Shown: positions 32,892-43,725, numbered from the stretch's first letter. The stretch is 64,000 nucleotides of DNA from JAOSJL01 sp963704035 (GCA_963704035.1 CAVPGR010000004.1:1426001-1490000), one strand, 5' to 3'. Program-made: numbers and translations. Notes: a model not told the origin generated them from the sequence alone.

Positions 32892-35800
32892 GATCCCCGA
32901 CCCCCTTGTCTCCGCTTCTCCGCCTCCGCCAGCTCGTCGGGTGCCGCCAGTTCGACGTAACCACGCAGCTCGGGCGCCAGGATGCTTGCGCTCCCACTCG
33001 CGGTACCGGTCACTGCCTTCGAGCCCGTCGGGATCACACCACGGGCACTCGATGAAGCCCTTCCAACCACCCGGTCGATCGGGGTGCGGGGGAAAGACGC
33101 CGGCGTCTATCCCGTCGGTGATCGTCGCCAACGTGTCACGGAACACGTCGAGGATCGTCGTCGGTCACCTCGTAGCCGATCCAACGAAAGCTCCGCTTCG
33201 ACGTCACGAACCAGTACGCGGCCGACACCGATGTCGTGTCCGTACCGAACTCACGGCGCGCCGCGAGTGCATAGACGGGGAGCTGGAGCTTGGTACGCCG
33301 ACCGTCGGGTCCTCGCCCTTGCCGATGCCACCGAACGCGTAGTCGCTGCCGGTCTTGTAGTCGATCACGACGAGATCGCCGTCGGCTCCCACGTCGACCC
33401 TGTCGGCGCTCCCGCGGAAGCGCAGCGTCCTTCCGTCGCCGAGGGAGACCTCGAGCGCCGGTGACTCCTCGGAGAACCCGAACGCCAACTCGGACAGCGA
33501 CGGGCGCCAACCGGGACACGAGCCGCCGGTCGTCGTCTTTGGTGAGCAACATGTCGAGGTCACGAAGAATCGTGCGCCGTTTGCGCCGCCACAGCACAGC
33601 TCGACCGGTGAGCCCACGCGCCTCGAACTCGTCGCAGACCGCACCACCGAGCTCCTGGAGCCGCGCACGGTGTTTCTTCGTCCACTTGCGGCCGGCACCC
33701 GGTCGGTTCTCGACGTCCTCGAGAACCTCCTTGACGAACCGGTCGAGAGCCTCGTGAACGATGTTGCCGAGATCGAGTGCAGCGATCTCGAGTTGCTCCT
33801 CGGGAGTGTCGGGTTCGCCGAGACCCAGCACCGACTCCATGAAGTAGCGGTGCGGGCACTTCACCCACGTCTCGAGACGGCGTCGGGGACACGATCACGT
33901 CGGAATCCGAGGGGGCGGGCACGTCGTGACCGGCCAGGTTGCCGTCGAAGCGGGTGAAGGAGCGGGACTGGCGGGCGCGCACCAGACGCAGATCCGGACG
34001 CCAGGACGGGATCCTCGGTGGCGAGCGGGTGCGAGTCGATCCGACCGCCCGCGTGGTGGTCTTCGAGCAGGACGCGCAGGTCGTAGTCCTGCACGGTCGC
34101 CGGGAACACCACGCGAGACAGGCCCCGCGACGTAAGACTCGATCTCGGTGAGCCACGGCGACGTGCGCCGTGTAGAGCGACTCGAGGTCGTCGGCGTAGA
34201 GGCGGTCACCGCCGTGCAGGGTCTGGAGCGTGTCGAGCCAGAACCGCGACGGCATCCGCTCGGTGGAGCGGCGCAGATCGCCGCGGGGGAAGCACAACAC
34301 GGAGTCGCCCGTGGTGGAGGCGAGCACGGCGAGGAGCGCCCGGTGATCGTCGTCGGGGCGTGCACCACGAAGCTGTAGCTCACCGCCGAGCGACCTCACG
34401 TTCGTCGTCGGGAAGGAGCGAGTCCTCGCGATGGCGGCCGGGAACGTGCCTTCGGCGAGACCGAGCACGACGACCCGGTCGAACTCCACGCCGAGGCCCA
34501 TCGGGACCCGCCCCATGAGGAGGCCGTCACCGAACCGGCCGACGCGACCGAGGCCGCTGTCGAGCTCCATCTCGAGGGTGCGGCGGAACACCGCCAGCGA
34601 GGGTGGGTTCGACGCCGTCGAGGCCGGCGAGCCGGTCGAGCGCCTGTTCGACCCGTTCGGCGGCGCGACCTCGTGGTCGGGCCAGGCGTCGCCGGCTGAC
34701 GGTCGTCGCCGAGAAGTCGTCGAACGAGAGCGTGGGCCCAGGCCGCCTTGTCCGCCCACGTCGGAGGTAGCTGCGTGGGCGTCGAGCTCGGCGGCGAGCT
34801 GCTCCACGAAGTCGCGCAGATCCGCGGCGTGGTGCGATCTCGCGTTCGAGGGACTCGACCCGGGCTCCCGGTCGGTGCGTATGCCGTTCGCGCCGCCAGC
34901 TCCGCCGTGCGTTCCTCGATCCGCCGGTCGAGTCGTCGCCGCCACTCGCCGACCCCGCGTACGACTCCCGCCCGGCGACTGACCCGCTCCCACGCCGAGA
35001 CCGGAACGAGCCGCCCGTCGTCGCCTCGTACGGGAGCGGAGGCGAGCAGGGCGAGGACGTCCTGACGACGGAAGTCGTGGTCGGGCAACGCCAGAGCGCC
35101 GAGGAGCGTGCGCCCCACGACGCTCTCGTCCACCGTGCGGACAGCTGCACCGTTGTGGGCGATGCCGGCGGCCTCCAGTTGCTCGTGGACGATGCGCGCG
35201 TACGGCTCGTCGGATCCGTAGAGGATCGCCATCCGATCGAGGAGGTCACCCGTCGCGCAGCGCCTTCGACGACGAGGCGGACCGCCGCCCGCACCTCGTC
35301 GTCGGCGTCGCACGCACTCACGAGTCGCGTGCCGTGAGGGCTCGGGATCGTGCCGTCGGCTCCGCGGAAGTCTTCGTCGTCCGGACCGAGGTCGTCCGCA
35401 CCGAGCCCGAGGCGCGCAGGTCGTCGCGCACCGCTGCGTCCGCGTCGTTCGACGCCGGTGCATCCGGCGATCACGTGACCGGAGCGTGCTCGGCCAAGGC
35501 CCAGGACGAGCGCGGCCTGCGGGGTCGAGAACCGTTGGGGGAGGTAGCATCGGCGATCGTGCCCAGATCCGCGAGAACGGCGGAACCGTCACCGAGGACC
35601 GTGACCGCCGCGTCCATGAGGTCGTGCTCGTCGTACCAGCCGTCCGTGAGGGTGGCGCGGGTGGCCCGGTGGATGCGGACCACGTCGGCGGCCCCGGTCG
35701 GACTGCTCGGCGAGACGATCGAGGGGTGGAGCTCGAGGTCACTCAGCTCGTGGTGCGCGCGGACCAGCGATTCCTCGGTGGTGGGGTGTTCACGCACGTC

Positions 35801-36147
35801 GGCGAACATGCCGGGATCGTTCGCCAGCACGTCGCGGATCGCGGCGGCGATCACCGGCGTGGAGACGGGACGACGGCCCGCGAGGCCGCCAGGCGCGGCG
35901 CTCCGAGCATCTCGGCGATCCGGTAGAGCGTCAGCAGTGTGACTCCGACGATGCCGTCGCCGGCCGGCGTCACGGCTCCGTGGCGGCCCTCGGCGAGCAT
36001 TCGACGTGTGGCCACGCCGACGTAGTTGGTCGGCACGACGATGCTCACCGGTGCCAGCGGATCGCCGGTCTTCGCGCGAGAAAGGACGCCGTGGAGTGTT
36101 TCGGCCGCGCGGGGCCCGTACGGCGTCGTCAGGAGTTGGATGCTCAT
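32884..36147 (-). CDS. AddB-type exonuclease subunit (multiple frameshifts)
   Basis: Start ATG 36147 (MSIQLLTTPYGPRAAETLHGVL) and a likely stop overlapping the addA start; about 1087 residues if corrected. The first segment has no intact Walker A, as in AddB. DRVVVLGLAEGTFPAAIARTR (about 34470) is a helicase-like AddB motif, CPHRYFMESVLGLGEP (about 33850) is the start of the nuclease domain, RGSADRVDVGADGDLVVIDYKTG gives the PD-(D/E)XK catalytic residues, and ECPWC near the end matches the Cys pair of the iron-sulfur staple. One break can be read exactly: a single missing base near 33297. TACGAT lies 9 bases before the ATG. Confidence 0.75.
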
Positions 36148-36156
36148 CTCGGGCCG

Positions 36157-36162
36157 ATCGTA
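36157..36162 (-). promoter_or_regulatory. -10 box TACGAT for addB-addA
   Basis: TACGAT on the minus strand, 9 bases before ATG 36147, suggests a near-leaderless transcript for the pair. The RecA-NDp type sequence expected of PafBC targets was looked for just upstream and not seen. Confidence 0.4.
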
Positions 36163-36249
36163 GGCCGGGGGTGGGACCTGCCGGTTCGTCCGTCGTCCTT
36201 CTGGGGGCGGGCACAATGGTGACCGGCACCGAAATCATCGGAGGGCGAC

Positions 36250-37182
36250 ATGCCACCGGACCCCGAGGAGCGACCGCTGCTACGTCCGGCTGTGGCGGAG
36301 CGACTCCTGCACCTGGCTGCCTACCTCAAGCGTGAAGCCTCCAACGGCCGGGGCGTCACCCTCGAGAACATCACCGACGACCTGCCCGACTACGCAGGCG
36401 GCAACTACGAAGGCGTCCGCAAGAAGCTCCGGCGAGACCTGACCGAGCTCGAGGAGTCGTTCGGAATCGGTGTCGACGTGAGCGACGAGGGTGAGTACCG
36501 CCTTCGGGATCCGTTCCTCGGCACCGACGAGCGTCGTGCGCTCTTCGCCGCCGCGGCGGCCGTTCACGTGGACGACGACCTCCGGCTCCGACCCGGAGAC
36601 CTGGCCGGCGGAGTCGACAGCGACGATGCCTCGGTGTGGATGTACGTCCACCGCATGGTGCGGGCACTCACCGATGCCATCGCGGAACGCCGCACCGTCG
36701 AGTTCGTCCACGACGGCGTGCGTCGCAGCGTCGAGCCCTGGGCACTCGGGCACTGGCGCCGGCGCTGGTACCTGGTCGGAAGAGACCGTGACCGGGGAGA
36801 AATTCGTCGGTTCCGTCTGGATCGGATCGAGGAGGAAGGTGACGGATCGGTCACGTCCGTCGGCCCGCCGGGGTCCTACGAGATCCCCGAGGAGTTCGAG
36901 CCGGCAAAGGCCTTCGACCTGCATCCCGACGCATGGGGCCACGACCCGCCCGCCCGGGCGCGGTTGCTCGTCGATCGCCAGGTCGCCGGACCGCTGGCGA
37001 CACAGCTCCAGGGTGCCGTAACGGGCGAAGAGGGCGACCGCCTGGTCGTCGAGGCGGAAATCCGCCACTACGACGCGTTCGTCGACCGGATCCTCGCTGC
37101 CGGAGACAGGGCCGTGGTGGTGGAGCCACCGGTCCTGGTGGAGCGTGTCCGTGACCACCTGCGGGGCCTGGTGGAGTCATGA
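36250..37182 (+). CDS. pafB: WYL-domain transcriptional regulator, PafB-like
   Basis: 310 residues from ATG 36250 with the ribosome site GGAGGGCGAC. The N-terminal winged helix (LLHLAAYLKREASNGRGVTLENITDDLPDYAGGNYEGVRKKLRRDL) is followed by the WYL domain with RRWYLVGRDRDRGEIRRFRLDRIEE, the WYL tripeptide and the arginines that bind single-stranded nucleic acid, and a C-terminal WCX domain. PafB with PafC forms a heterodimer that activates the LexA-independent DNA-damage response in mycobacteria. The next gene overlaps by 4 bases. The divergent AddAB pair is a fitting target. Confidence 0.85.
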   Translation: MPPDPEERPLLRPAVAERLLHLAAYLKREASNGRGVTLENITDDLPDYAGGNYEGVRKKLRRDLTELEESFGIGVDVSDEGEYRLRDPFLGTDERRALFAAAAAVHVDDDLRLRPGDLAGGVDSDDASVWMYVHRMVRALTDAIAERRTVEFVHDGVRRSVEPWALGHWRRRWYLVGRDRDRGEIRRFRLDRIEEEGDGSVTSVGPPGSYEIPEEFEPAKAFDLHPDAWGHDPPARARLLVDRQVAGPLATQLQGAVTGEEGDRLVVEAEIRHYDAFVDRILAAGDRAVVVEPPVLVERVRDHLRGLVES

Positions 37183-38138
37183 GCGCCGTGGGGAGGAGCC
37201 GACGGTTTGACGTCGTTCTCGCCGCTCTCGCCCTCGCCGAGGAGCGCGGGGCGGTGAGCCTCGCCGACGCTGCCGCGGCATCCGACGTCGACCCCGACAC
37301 GCTGCGCACCCTGTTGGAACCCGTGCTCTATCTCGACTTTCGCCTCACCGCTCGAGGTGGGCGGCTCGGGAGGGAGATCGACGAGTCGCGGGCGTTTCTT
37401 CTCACCGAGGACGACGTCCTCGTTTCCGAACAGTCCCACTGGTTGCGCGACCTGATGACCGAACCTCCGGAGCGTGAGGTCACGTTGCACCTGCTGACGG
37501 CCGGGCTCGCGTACAGGGCGGGGACCGGAGCAGAGCGCCCCGACCTCGACCGGGCGGTCGCGCGCCTCGGCGATGCGCTCGGTGCGACGGTCCACGTCGC
37601 CATGGACGTGCCACCCATGCTGGCGATCGCGCGTGAGGCGGCGCGGGAAGGCCGAACCCTTTGCTTCGGGTACGTCAAGGCCGGGCTGGCCGAGTCAGCT
37701 GACCGCGAGGTCGAACCACATCGCGTGTTCTGCAGCTGGGGCAACTGGTACGTCTACGGACCCGAAGTGGGTGGCGAACAACCCAAGTACTTCCGCGTGG
37801 ACCGGATGACCCGAGCAGAGTTGGGGAGTGGCTCGATCGGGGAGCCGACCGAACTCGAGCTTCCGGACTTCTTCGACCTCTCCGATCACGCCGTCGACCT
37901 GGAACTGCGCGTACCCCGGTCGTGCCTGCGGATGCTCGAAGCCGACTACCGGGTCCGGGACGTGCGCGGTGTCTCCGACAATGCGGACCTCGTCGACGTC
38001 GAGTTGACGGCGTACGGAGAAGCCACGCTTGATCACCTGTTGCTCCGGTTGCCGCCCGAGGCGGGGTTCGTCGCCCCACACTCGCTGGCGCAGCGTCGCC
38101 GCGACCTCGCCACGGGTGTCTTGGCGCTCTACGACTGA
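37179..38138 (+). CDS. pafC: WYL-domain transcriptional regulator, PafC-like
   Basis: 319 residues, starting in the pafB stop codon (ATGA). An N-terminal helix-turn-helix (FDVVLAALALAEERGAVSLADAAAASDVDPDTLRTLLEPVL) precedes a WYL-type domain (VEPHRVFCSWGNWYVYGPEVGGEQPKYFRVDRMTRAE), where WYV replaces WYL, and a WCX domain (LLLRLPPEAGFVAPHSL). The pair order and overlap match pafB-pafC of mycobacteria, though there the genes sit by the Pup-proteasome cluster, which is absent here. Its last 10 bases overlap the convergent GNAT gene. Confidence 0.82.
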   Translation: MSAVGRSRRFDVVLAALALAEERGAVSLADAAAASDVDPDTLRTLLEPVLYLDFRLTARGGRLGREIDESRAFLLTEDDVLVSEQSHWLRDLMTEPPEREVTLHLLTAGLAYRAGTGAERPDLDRAVARLGDALGATVHVAMDVPPMLAIAREAAREGRTLCFGYVKAGLAESADREVEPHRVFCSWGNWYVYGPEVGGEQPKYFRVDRMTRAELGSGSIGEPTELELPDFFDLSDHAVDLELRVPRSCLRMLEADYRVRDVRGVSDNADLVDVELTAYGEATLDHLLLRLPPEAGFVAPHSLAQRRRDLATGVLALYD

Positions 38139-38731
38139 TCGGGGTCGCGGGGTTCGCGCCACATGGTTCGAAAGACCGGGGCACCTTTGCCGACATCGAG
38201 TTCCTCGCGGACCTCGAAACCCCTGCGCATGTAGAAGGGCTCGTTTTCCGGGTTCGAGCTCTCGAGGTAGCAGGGAAGACCTTCGGCATCTGCTCTGGCG
38301 GTCATCACGCTCACGAGTGACGCGCCGAGCCCTTCGCCCTGTCGGCCGGGGTGGGTTCCCAGTGTCTCGAGGTAGTAGTGGTGCTCGCGCGGGTGCGCCT
38401 TCTCGATCCGACGGATGGCCCTGATGCCCGCTCCGGAGCGGAACCCCCGCAGTCCCGCGGGCATCATGCGGACTATCTCGGTGAAGCCCGGCTTCCACTT
38501 GTCCACATCGCGCCACATGGCGACGGCTGCGACATCCGGCGTGACAAATGTGAGGTGGTCAGAATCGCTGAGAACAGCGCCGAGTTCCGCGCGGAAGTAC
38601 GCCCGCAGATGCCGCTCTCCCGCGTTGGAGCGACGTATCCACGACATGAGCGGATCCGCGAGGAACGCGGCGCCCAGGGTGGCAGCAGCGGCTGCGCGGT
38701 CGGCTTTGTCGGCCCGGCGGGGTTCGGTCAC
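38129..38731 (-). CDS. GNAT-family N-acetyltransferase
   Basis: 200 residues. The fold is shown by YYLETLGTHPGRQGEGLGASLVSVM, which contains the acetyl-CoA pyrophosphate loop (R/Q-x-x-G-x-G/A as RQGEGLG), followed by LPCYLESSNPENEPFYMRRGFEVREEL, the last strand and helix of GNAT proteins. This type (with AAFLADPLMSWIRR near the start) is common in actinobacteria; the substrate is unknown. It converges on pafC with a 10-base overlap. Confidence 0.9.
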   Translation of the reverse strand: MTEPRRADKADRAAAAATLGAAFLADPLMSWIRRSNAGERHLRAYFRAELGAVLSDSDHLTFVTPDVAAVAMWRDVDKWKPGFTEIVRMMPAGLRGFRSGAGIRAIRRIEKAHPREHHYYLETLGTHPGRQGEGLGASLVSVMTARADAEGLPCYLESSNPENEPFYMRRGFEVREELDVGKGAPVFRTMWREPRDPDQS

Positions 38732-38797
38732 GGCTGTGGCTTTCGAAGATCGCGAAATGGGATCTCCTGTCTACATCAACGAGGAACGGCCTCCGGG

Positions 38798-39685
38798 TCA
38801 GGCCCGTCGGTACGGTGCGGAGTGCTCCCAGTCCGCGAGCAGAGTCCGGAGGCCGGCAATCAGGGGGAGTGGCTGATCGAGCATCACGTGGTGCCAAGCC
38901 AGCGGAATCTCGATGACGGGGGCCACGCGTCCGAGTTGCTCGTACATGTAGTCGCCGATGTCGGGGGTCACGAGCCCGAACTCTGACCGGAACAGCGCCA
39001 CGCGGCTCTTCACTCGCTGGAGGCTGTCACCGGTCGGAAACCGGAAGCTGAAGATGCTGGGATCGAACTTCCACGTCCATCCGTCATCGGTGCGTCGAAG
39101 CGATTCCCGTGCAACGTGCTCGATGATGAACGGAAGCGACGTGGGTTGGTCCGGGACCGTGCGGTACTTCTCGAGAGCCGCTTCGAGCGTGGGATAGGTG
39201 CGCAGCGGCCCGAACGCCTCTTTTCGCTTCGCGGCCTGTTCTTCCGGAGCGAGCCGCCAGACCGGTGTGTCGAGAATCATGATCCCGGCGAGTCGATCGC
39301 CGAACTCCGCCGCCGCGGTGATGGCGACCCACCCACCCATGCTGTGGGCGATGACGATCGGCGGTCCGGTGATCCCGGCCTGCTCGGCCACGGCGAGCAC
39401 CTCCGTCGCCCAGGTCTCGTGGACGTAGTGCTCGCGTCGACCGCTGTCACCGTGGCCCGAGAGGTCGATCGCCGCCACCCGGTACTCGTTCTGGGCAACC
39501 AGCGGCGCGACGTGGTCCCACCAGTGCGAGTTGGCACCGCCGCCGTGCACCAGCACGATGCCGGGACGGTCGGGTTCTCCCCAGCGCTGGGCGTGGACAG
39601 GGCAACCGTCGACCTCGACGGTGTCGCTATCGGAGGGCGCGGCCAGAGCGTCCTGGAACCATTCGGGAGACGTCACGCCCTGCAT
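38798..39685 (-). CDS. alpha/beta hydrolase
   Basis: 295 residues from ATG 39685; the frame is open far upstream but the start is set by protein similarity and by the Kup gene on the other strand. IVLVHGGGANSHWWDHVAPLV is the oxyanion loop, PPIVIAHSMGGWVAITAAA the nucleophile elbow (His-Ser-Met-Gly-Gly), and PLAWHHVMLDQPLPLIAGL carries the catalytic His near the end. It is a cytoplasmic esterase-type enzyme of unknown substrate. It is divergent from the potassium transporter. Confidence 0.9.
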   Translation of the reverse strand: MQGVTSPEWFQDALAAPSDSDTVEVDGCPVHAQRWGEPDRPGIVLVHGGGANSHWWDHVAPLVAQNEYRVAAIDLSGHGDSGRREHYVHETWATEVLAVAEQAGITGPPIVIAHSMGGWVAITAAAEFGDRLAGIMILDTPVWRLAPEEQAAKRKEAFGPLRTYPTLEAALEKYRTVPDQPTSLPFIIEHVARESLRRTDDGWTWKFDPSIFSFRFPTGDSLQRVKSRVALFRSEFGLVTPDIGDYMYEQLGRVAPVIEIPLAWHHVMLDQPLPLIAGLRTLLADWEHSAPYRRA

Positions 39686-39787
39686 GGTCCCATGTCGGTC
39701 CGGGCTTCGCCGTCCGTCGGGCAGGAATTCCGTCCCGGACCTCCCGCGGGTGCATGATGCAGCCTCTGTGAGGCGGTGTCGGGAGCG

Positions 39788-41684
39788 ATGACGGAGCAAG
39801 CGCGCGCGAAGAAGACACGGACCGCCTCGTACACGGCCATGCTGTCGTTGGGCGCGCTCGGCGTCGTCTACGGCGACATCGGAACGAGTCCCCTGTACGC
39901 ACTGCGCGAGTCGTTCGAGGGATCCGGACACGAGATCGCCGTCGCCGACGCAAACGTCCTCGGTCTGTTGTCGCTCATCTTCTGGTCGCTGATCATCGTC
40001 ATCACCCTCAAGTACCTGGTTTTCGTCATGCGGGCCGACAACGAGGGCGAGGGAGGGATCCTCGCCCTCACGTCGCTGGTGACCCCCCGCACTCCCCGCG
40101 AGGGCAACGGTCGACGGCGACGGTGGGTGCTGATCCTCGTCGGTCTCTTCGGAACGGCGTTGTTGTACGGCGACGGCATGATCACGCCGGCGATCTCGGT
40201 GCTGAGCGCCGTGGAAGGAACCCAGGTGGCCGCGCCCGGTCTCGAGGACCTGGTGATCCCGATCTCCGTGGTGATTCTCGTGGGGCTCTTCGCCGTCCAG
40301 CGTTGGGGCACCGGCGTCGTCGGACGTGTGTTCGGGCCGATCATGATTCTCTGGTTCGTGGTGATCGGAACCCTGGGGGCGATCGAGATCGTGCAGCACC
40401 CCGACGTTCTGCGTGCGATCAGCCCGACGTATGCGGTTCAGTTCTTCGCCGACAACTCGTGGACGGGTTTCCTCGCGCTCGGGTCGGTGTTCCTCGTCGT
40501 CACGGGTGGGGAGGCCCTGTACGCGGACATGGGTCACTTCGGTCACGGTCCGATCGCCATCAGTTGGTTCGTGCTCGTCCTCCCCGGTCTCCTGCTCAAC
40601 TACTTCGGGCAGGGTGCGCTCCTCATCAACGATCCGTCCGCGATCGACAACCCCTTCTACCGGATGGCCCCCGAGTGGGGCCTCTACCCGCTCGTCGTCC
40701 TCGCGACGATGGCGACGGTGATCGCATCCCAGGCGCTGATATCCGGCGCGTTCTCGTTGACGCGTCAGGCCGCACAGCTCGGGTACGTCGCCGCGACTGA
40801 AGATCATCCACACGTCGGCCAGCGGAGGTGGGACAGACCTACGTCCCCGCCATCAACTGGGTGCTGATGATCGCCTGTGTCGGCCTCGTCATCGGCTTCA
40901 AGGAGTCGTCGGGTCTGGCGGCCGCCTACGGCGTGGCCGTCACCACGACCATGGTGATCACGACGGTGCTGTTCTTCGTTGTGGCCCGCGAGGTCTTCAA
41001 ATGGTCACTGGCTGCGGCCGTCACGGTGTGCGGTGCGTTCTTCGTCGTCGACCTGGCCTTCTTCGGCGCCAACCTGCCCAAGATCCCCCACGGCGGTTGG
41101 TTTCCGCTCGTCGTCGGCCTCATCGTGTTCACGTTGCTCACGACCTGGTACACCGGGCGCCGCCTGGTGGGCGAGCGCATCCAGCGCCGCCAGACCGATC
41201 TCGCCCGCTTCATCAGCAGCGCCGTGAAGGGCGACCACGAGCGAGTCCCGGGCACGGCCGTCTACATGTACAGCGTCCCCGGCACCACACCACCGGCGTT
41301 GCTCGCGAACTTCCGTCACAACAAGGTCCTCCACGAGGACGTCCTCGTGGTGTCGATCGTCACCGACGACGTACCCCGGGTGCACCCAGTGCGCCGCGTG
41401 AAGACGAAGGAACTCGGTCACGGGATCCGAGAGGTCGCCCTGCACTACGGATTCATGGAGAGCCCCGACGTGCCACACGCCCTGGCGCGGCTCGGAATCG
41501 GCGAGGCCGACACGACGTACTTCCTCGGCAAGGAGACGGTGCTGGCGACCGCCAGACCGGGGATGGCGCGGCTGGCGAGAGCACCTCTACGTGCTTCATG
41601 AGCCGCAACGCGTCGAGCGCCGCGTCGTACTTCAATCTGCCACCGGACCGCATCTTCGAGGCGGGGATCCAGGTCGAGCTGTAG
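39788..41684 (+). CDS. kup: Kup potassium uptake transporter (frameshifted)
   Basis: About 632 residues, the usual Kup length, from ATG 39788 (GTG 39776 is possible) to TAG 41682-41684. The first half is intact: SLGALGVVYGDIGTSPLYAL, LLYGDGMITPAISVLSAVEG and GGEALYADMGHFG are Kup hallmarks. The frame then changes twice near 40800-40830, where KIIHTSAS is found in the skipped frame, continues as VGQTYVPAINWVLMIACV, and changes once more near 41580 before the conserved end FMSRNASSAASYFNLPPDRIFEAG. Twelve membrane helices are expected; it imports K+ with protons. All three breaks look like single-base indels. Confidence 0.88.
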
Positions 41685-41714
41685 CGGAGCTGTCGCGTCT
41701 TCTCCGCCTGCCCC

Positions 41715-42077
41715 TCATTCGGCCCGAGCGATACAGAACTCGTTGCCCTCCGGGTCGGCCATCACCTTCCAGGAGAAGCCGAAGATCTCGTGGTCCTCGA
41801 CGAAACTCCCGCCCAGGTCGATGACCTGTGCTGCGGCCGCCTCGAGATCGTCGACACCATTGTCGAGGTGTACGGGATTTCGGCCGTCAGGCGTCGCCTC
41901 GACGAGTTGGAGTGCGACCGAGATGCCCCCCTCGTGCTGTGGCTCGAGCCACACGAAGAAGCCCGGCACCTCGCGGGCCACCCCGACACCGAGGAACTCC
42001 ATCCAGAACTTCTGTTCCTTTTCGAGATCCGTGACGTTGATCACGACAGCGGACACTGTCCCCACACGCTCACCCAT
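41715..42077 (-). CDS. VOC-family (glyoxalase-like) protein
   Basis: 120 residues from ATG 42077 with ribosome site GGAGGCGAC. VSAVVINVTDLEKEQKFWMEFLGVGVAREVPGF and the end FGFSWKVMADPEGNEFCIARAE are the paired beta-alpha-beta units of a single VOC domain; the terminal Glu of EGNEFCIA is at a metal-ligand position. It probably works as a dimer on a small ligand; the reaction is unknown. An inverted repeat lies 24-46 bases upstream. Confidence 0.88.
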   Translation of the reverse strand: MGERVGTVSAVVINVTDLEKEQKFWMEFLGVGVAREVPGFFVWLEPQHEGGISVALQLVEATPDGRNPVHLDNGVDDLEAAAAQVIDLGGSFVEDHEIFGFSWKVMADPEGNEFCIARAE

Positions 42078-42100
42078 GTCGCCTCCGTTTGATGCGTCCC

Positions 42101-42123
42101 TCAGGTACGTATGTGATACCTCA
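42101..42123. promoter_or_regulatory. inverted repeat AGGTA-N9-TACCT before a VOC gene
   Basis: TCAGGTA and TACCTCA (one mismatch in the flanks) enclose 9 bases within an AT-richer patch, 24 bases upstream of ATG 42077. It could be an operator for a small dimeric regulator. No regulator gene is adjacent. Confidence 0.3.
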
Positions 42124-42131
42124 AGGATGCA

Positions 42132-43725
42132 TCAGATGGGCACGGGTGCCTGGGCGCCGGAGGCCAGCGACCAGGACGAGGCGGTCGTCACCGGTGACCC
42201 CTCGACCTCGGCGTTGTCGACCAGGCGGTACTCCGTGGTCCAGGTGTTCCTGGTGACGTCGTGGAGGACCCAGCCCCTGCGCATCGCTTCCGCCCAGGCA
42301 ATGTGTGGGCTGTTCGCCAGCACCGTGTCGACCACAGCGGCCACGGCGCCGGGGTCCGACGAGATGCCGGGCGCGACGAACTCCGTGCCCAGCGTCGGTG
42401 AATCGGGATCGTCGAAGTCCTCGACGAGTTCGCCGACCCAACTCGAGTGCACGTCACCCGTCAGGACCACGGGGTTCGACGCGCCGCTGTCGCGCATCGT
42501 GGCCAACAGGCGATCCCGCGCGGCCGGGTACCCATCCCACTGGTCGAGGTTCCACGCGGCGTTTCCCGGAGCGAAGCGCCACTGCTGCATGACGATCTGT
42601 TGGACGAGGATGTTCCAGAGAGCGGGTGACGTACCCAGTTCGTCGTCGATCCACTGCTCTTGTTCCGGGCCGAACACGGTCGTGGCGGGATCGAAGGCGG
42701 CGTCGCAGCGGGGGCCCACATCGCCGATCGGGATATCCGGATTGCCGCATGTCTGCGGTGTGCGGTACTGGCGCGTGTCGAGCACGAGAAAGCGCGCGAG
42801 ATCACCGAAAGACGTTCGGCGGTAGATGGGCAGGTCCGGTCCGTCGGGGGCCTCCATCCGTACCGGCATGTGTTCCCACCAGGCCTGGTAGGCCGCGGCA
42901 CGCCGTGCGAGAAACGACTCCCGGTCGGGAGTCTCGCTGTCGGCTTCGGGGCTGTCGCTCGTGTAGTTGTTCTCGACCTCGTGGTCGTCCCAGGTCACGA
43001 GCCAGGGAGCGACCGCGTGCGCGGCGAGGAGGTCTTCGTCCTGCTTGTAGAGGGCGTAGCGGTTGCGGTAGCCGTCGATGTCGAGCGCCTCGGGAACCGG
43101 GTCGTCGCGCACGACGATCTCGTCGAATCCTTCGCCCGATGTCGGTGGAGGGTCGCTCGTAGATGTAGTCGCCGCAGTGCACGACGAGATCCGGGTCGTG
43201 GTCCGCCAGATCGTCGTAGGCCGTGAAGAAGGCAGCGTCGTAGTTCTGGCACGACACCTGGCCGAAGCGGAGCCGCTCGGGCGATGCGTCCGGCTTTGGC
43301 ATCGTGCGTGTCCGCGCGATCTGCGTCTCCCAGTCGCCGACGAAGAAGCGGTACCAGTAGTGCCGGTCAGCATCGAGGCTGCCAGCATCGACGTGTAGCG
43401 AGTGGCCCAGCTCGGGAACGGCGAGTGCGACGCCTTCGGCCACGACGTCGGATAGCGAGTCGTCGGTGCCGACCTGCCAGCCGACCTCGACGTCGGTGCC
43501 GGGCATTCCTCCACCCTCGAGCGGCACCGGCGCCAGGCGGGTCCACAACACCACGGAGTCGGACGTGGGATCTCCCGAGGCGACTCCGAGCGTGAACGGA
43601 TCCCTGCCGAGCGGCGGTGGTTTCGCCGGCGACGCAGCGTCGCTGTCGCCGCGACGGCATGCCGCGAGAAAGGCGGCGGCCGCTGACGCGCCGAGAAAGC
43701 TTCGGCGCGTCAGACCCAAAGACAC
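42132..43725 (-). CDS. PhoD-type alkaline phosphatase/phosphodiesterase (frameshifted)
   Basis: From GTG 43725 (or TTG 43719, better spaced from GAGGGG) to stop 42132, about 530 residues. A Tat signal (LTRRSFLGASAAAAFLAAC) ends in a lipobox-like Cys. The N-terminal Fn3-like domain (FTLGVASGDPTSDSVVLWTRLAP) and metal site residues QNYDAAFFTAYDDLADHDPDLVVHCGDYIYE are in one frame; one extra base near 43142 shifts to the frame holding VTWDDHEVENNYTSD and VVLTGDVHSSWVGEL. PhoD releases phosphate from phosphodiesters using Ca2+/Fe3+. It starts 10 bases after a small lipoprotein gene. Confidence 0.88.

Noticed and set aside
36148..36249. RecA-NDp type PafBC site before addB
   Set aside because: No TTGTC-like -35 replacement element at the right distance from TACGAT was found.
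39776..41684. Programmed frameshifting in kup
   Set aside because: Three separate breaks with no slippery site or downstream structure pattern; similar breaks occur in many unrelated genes of the window.
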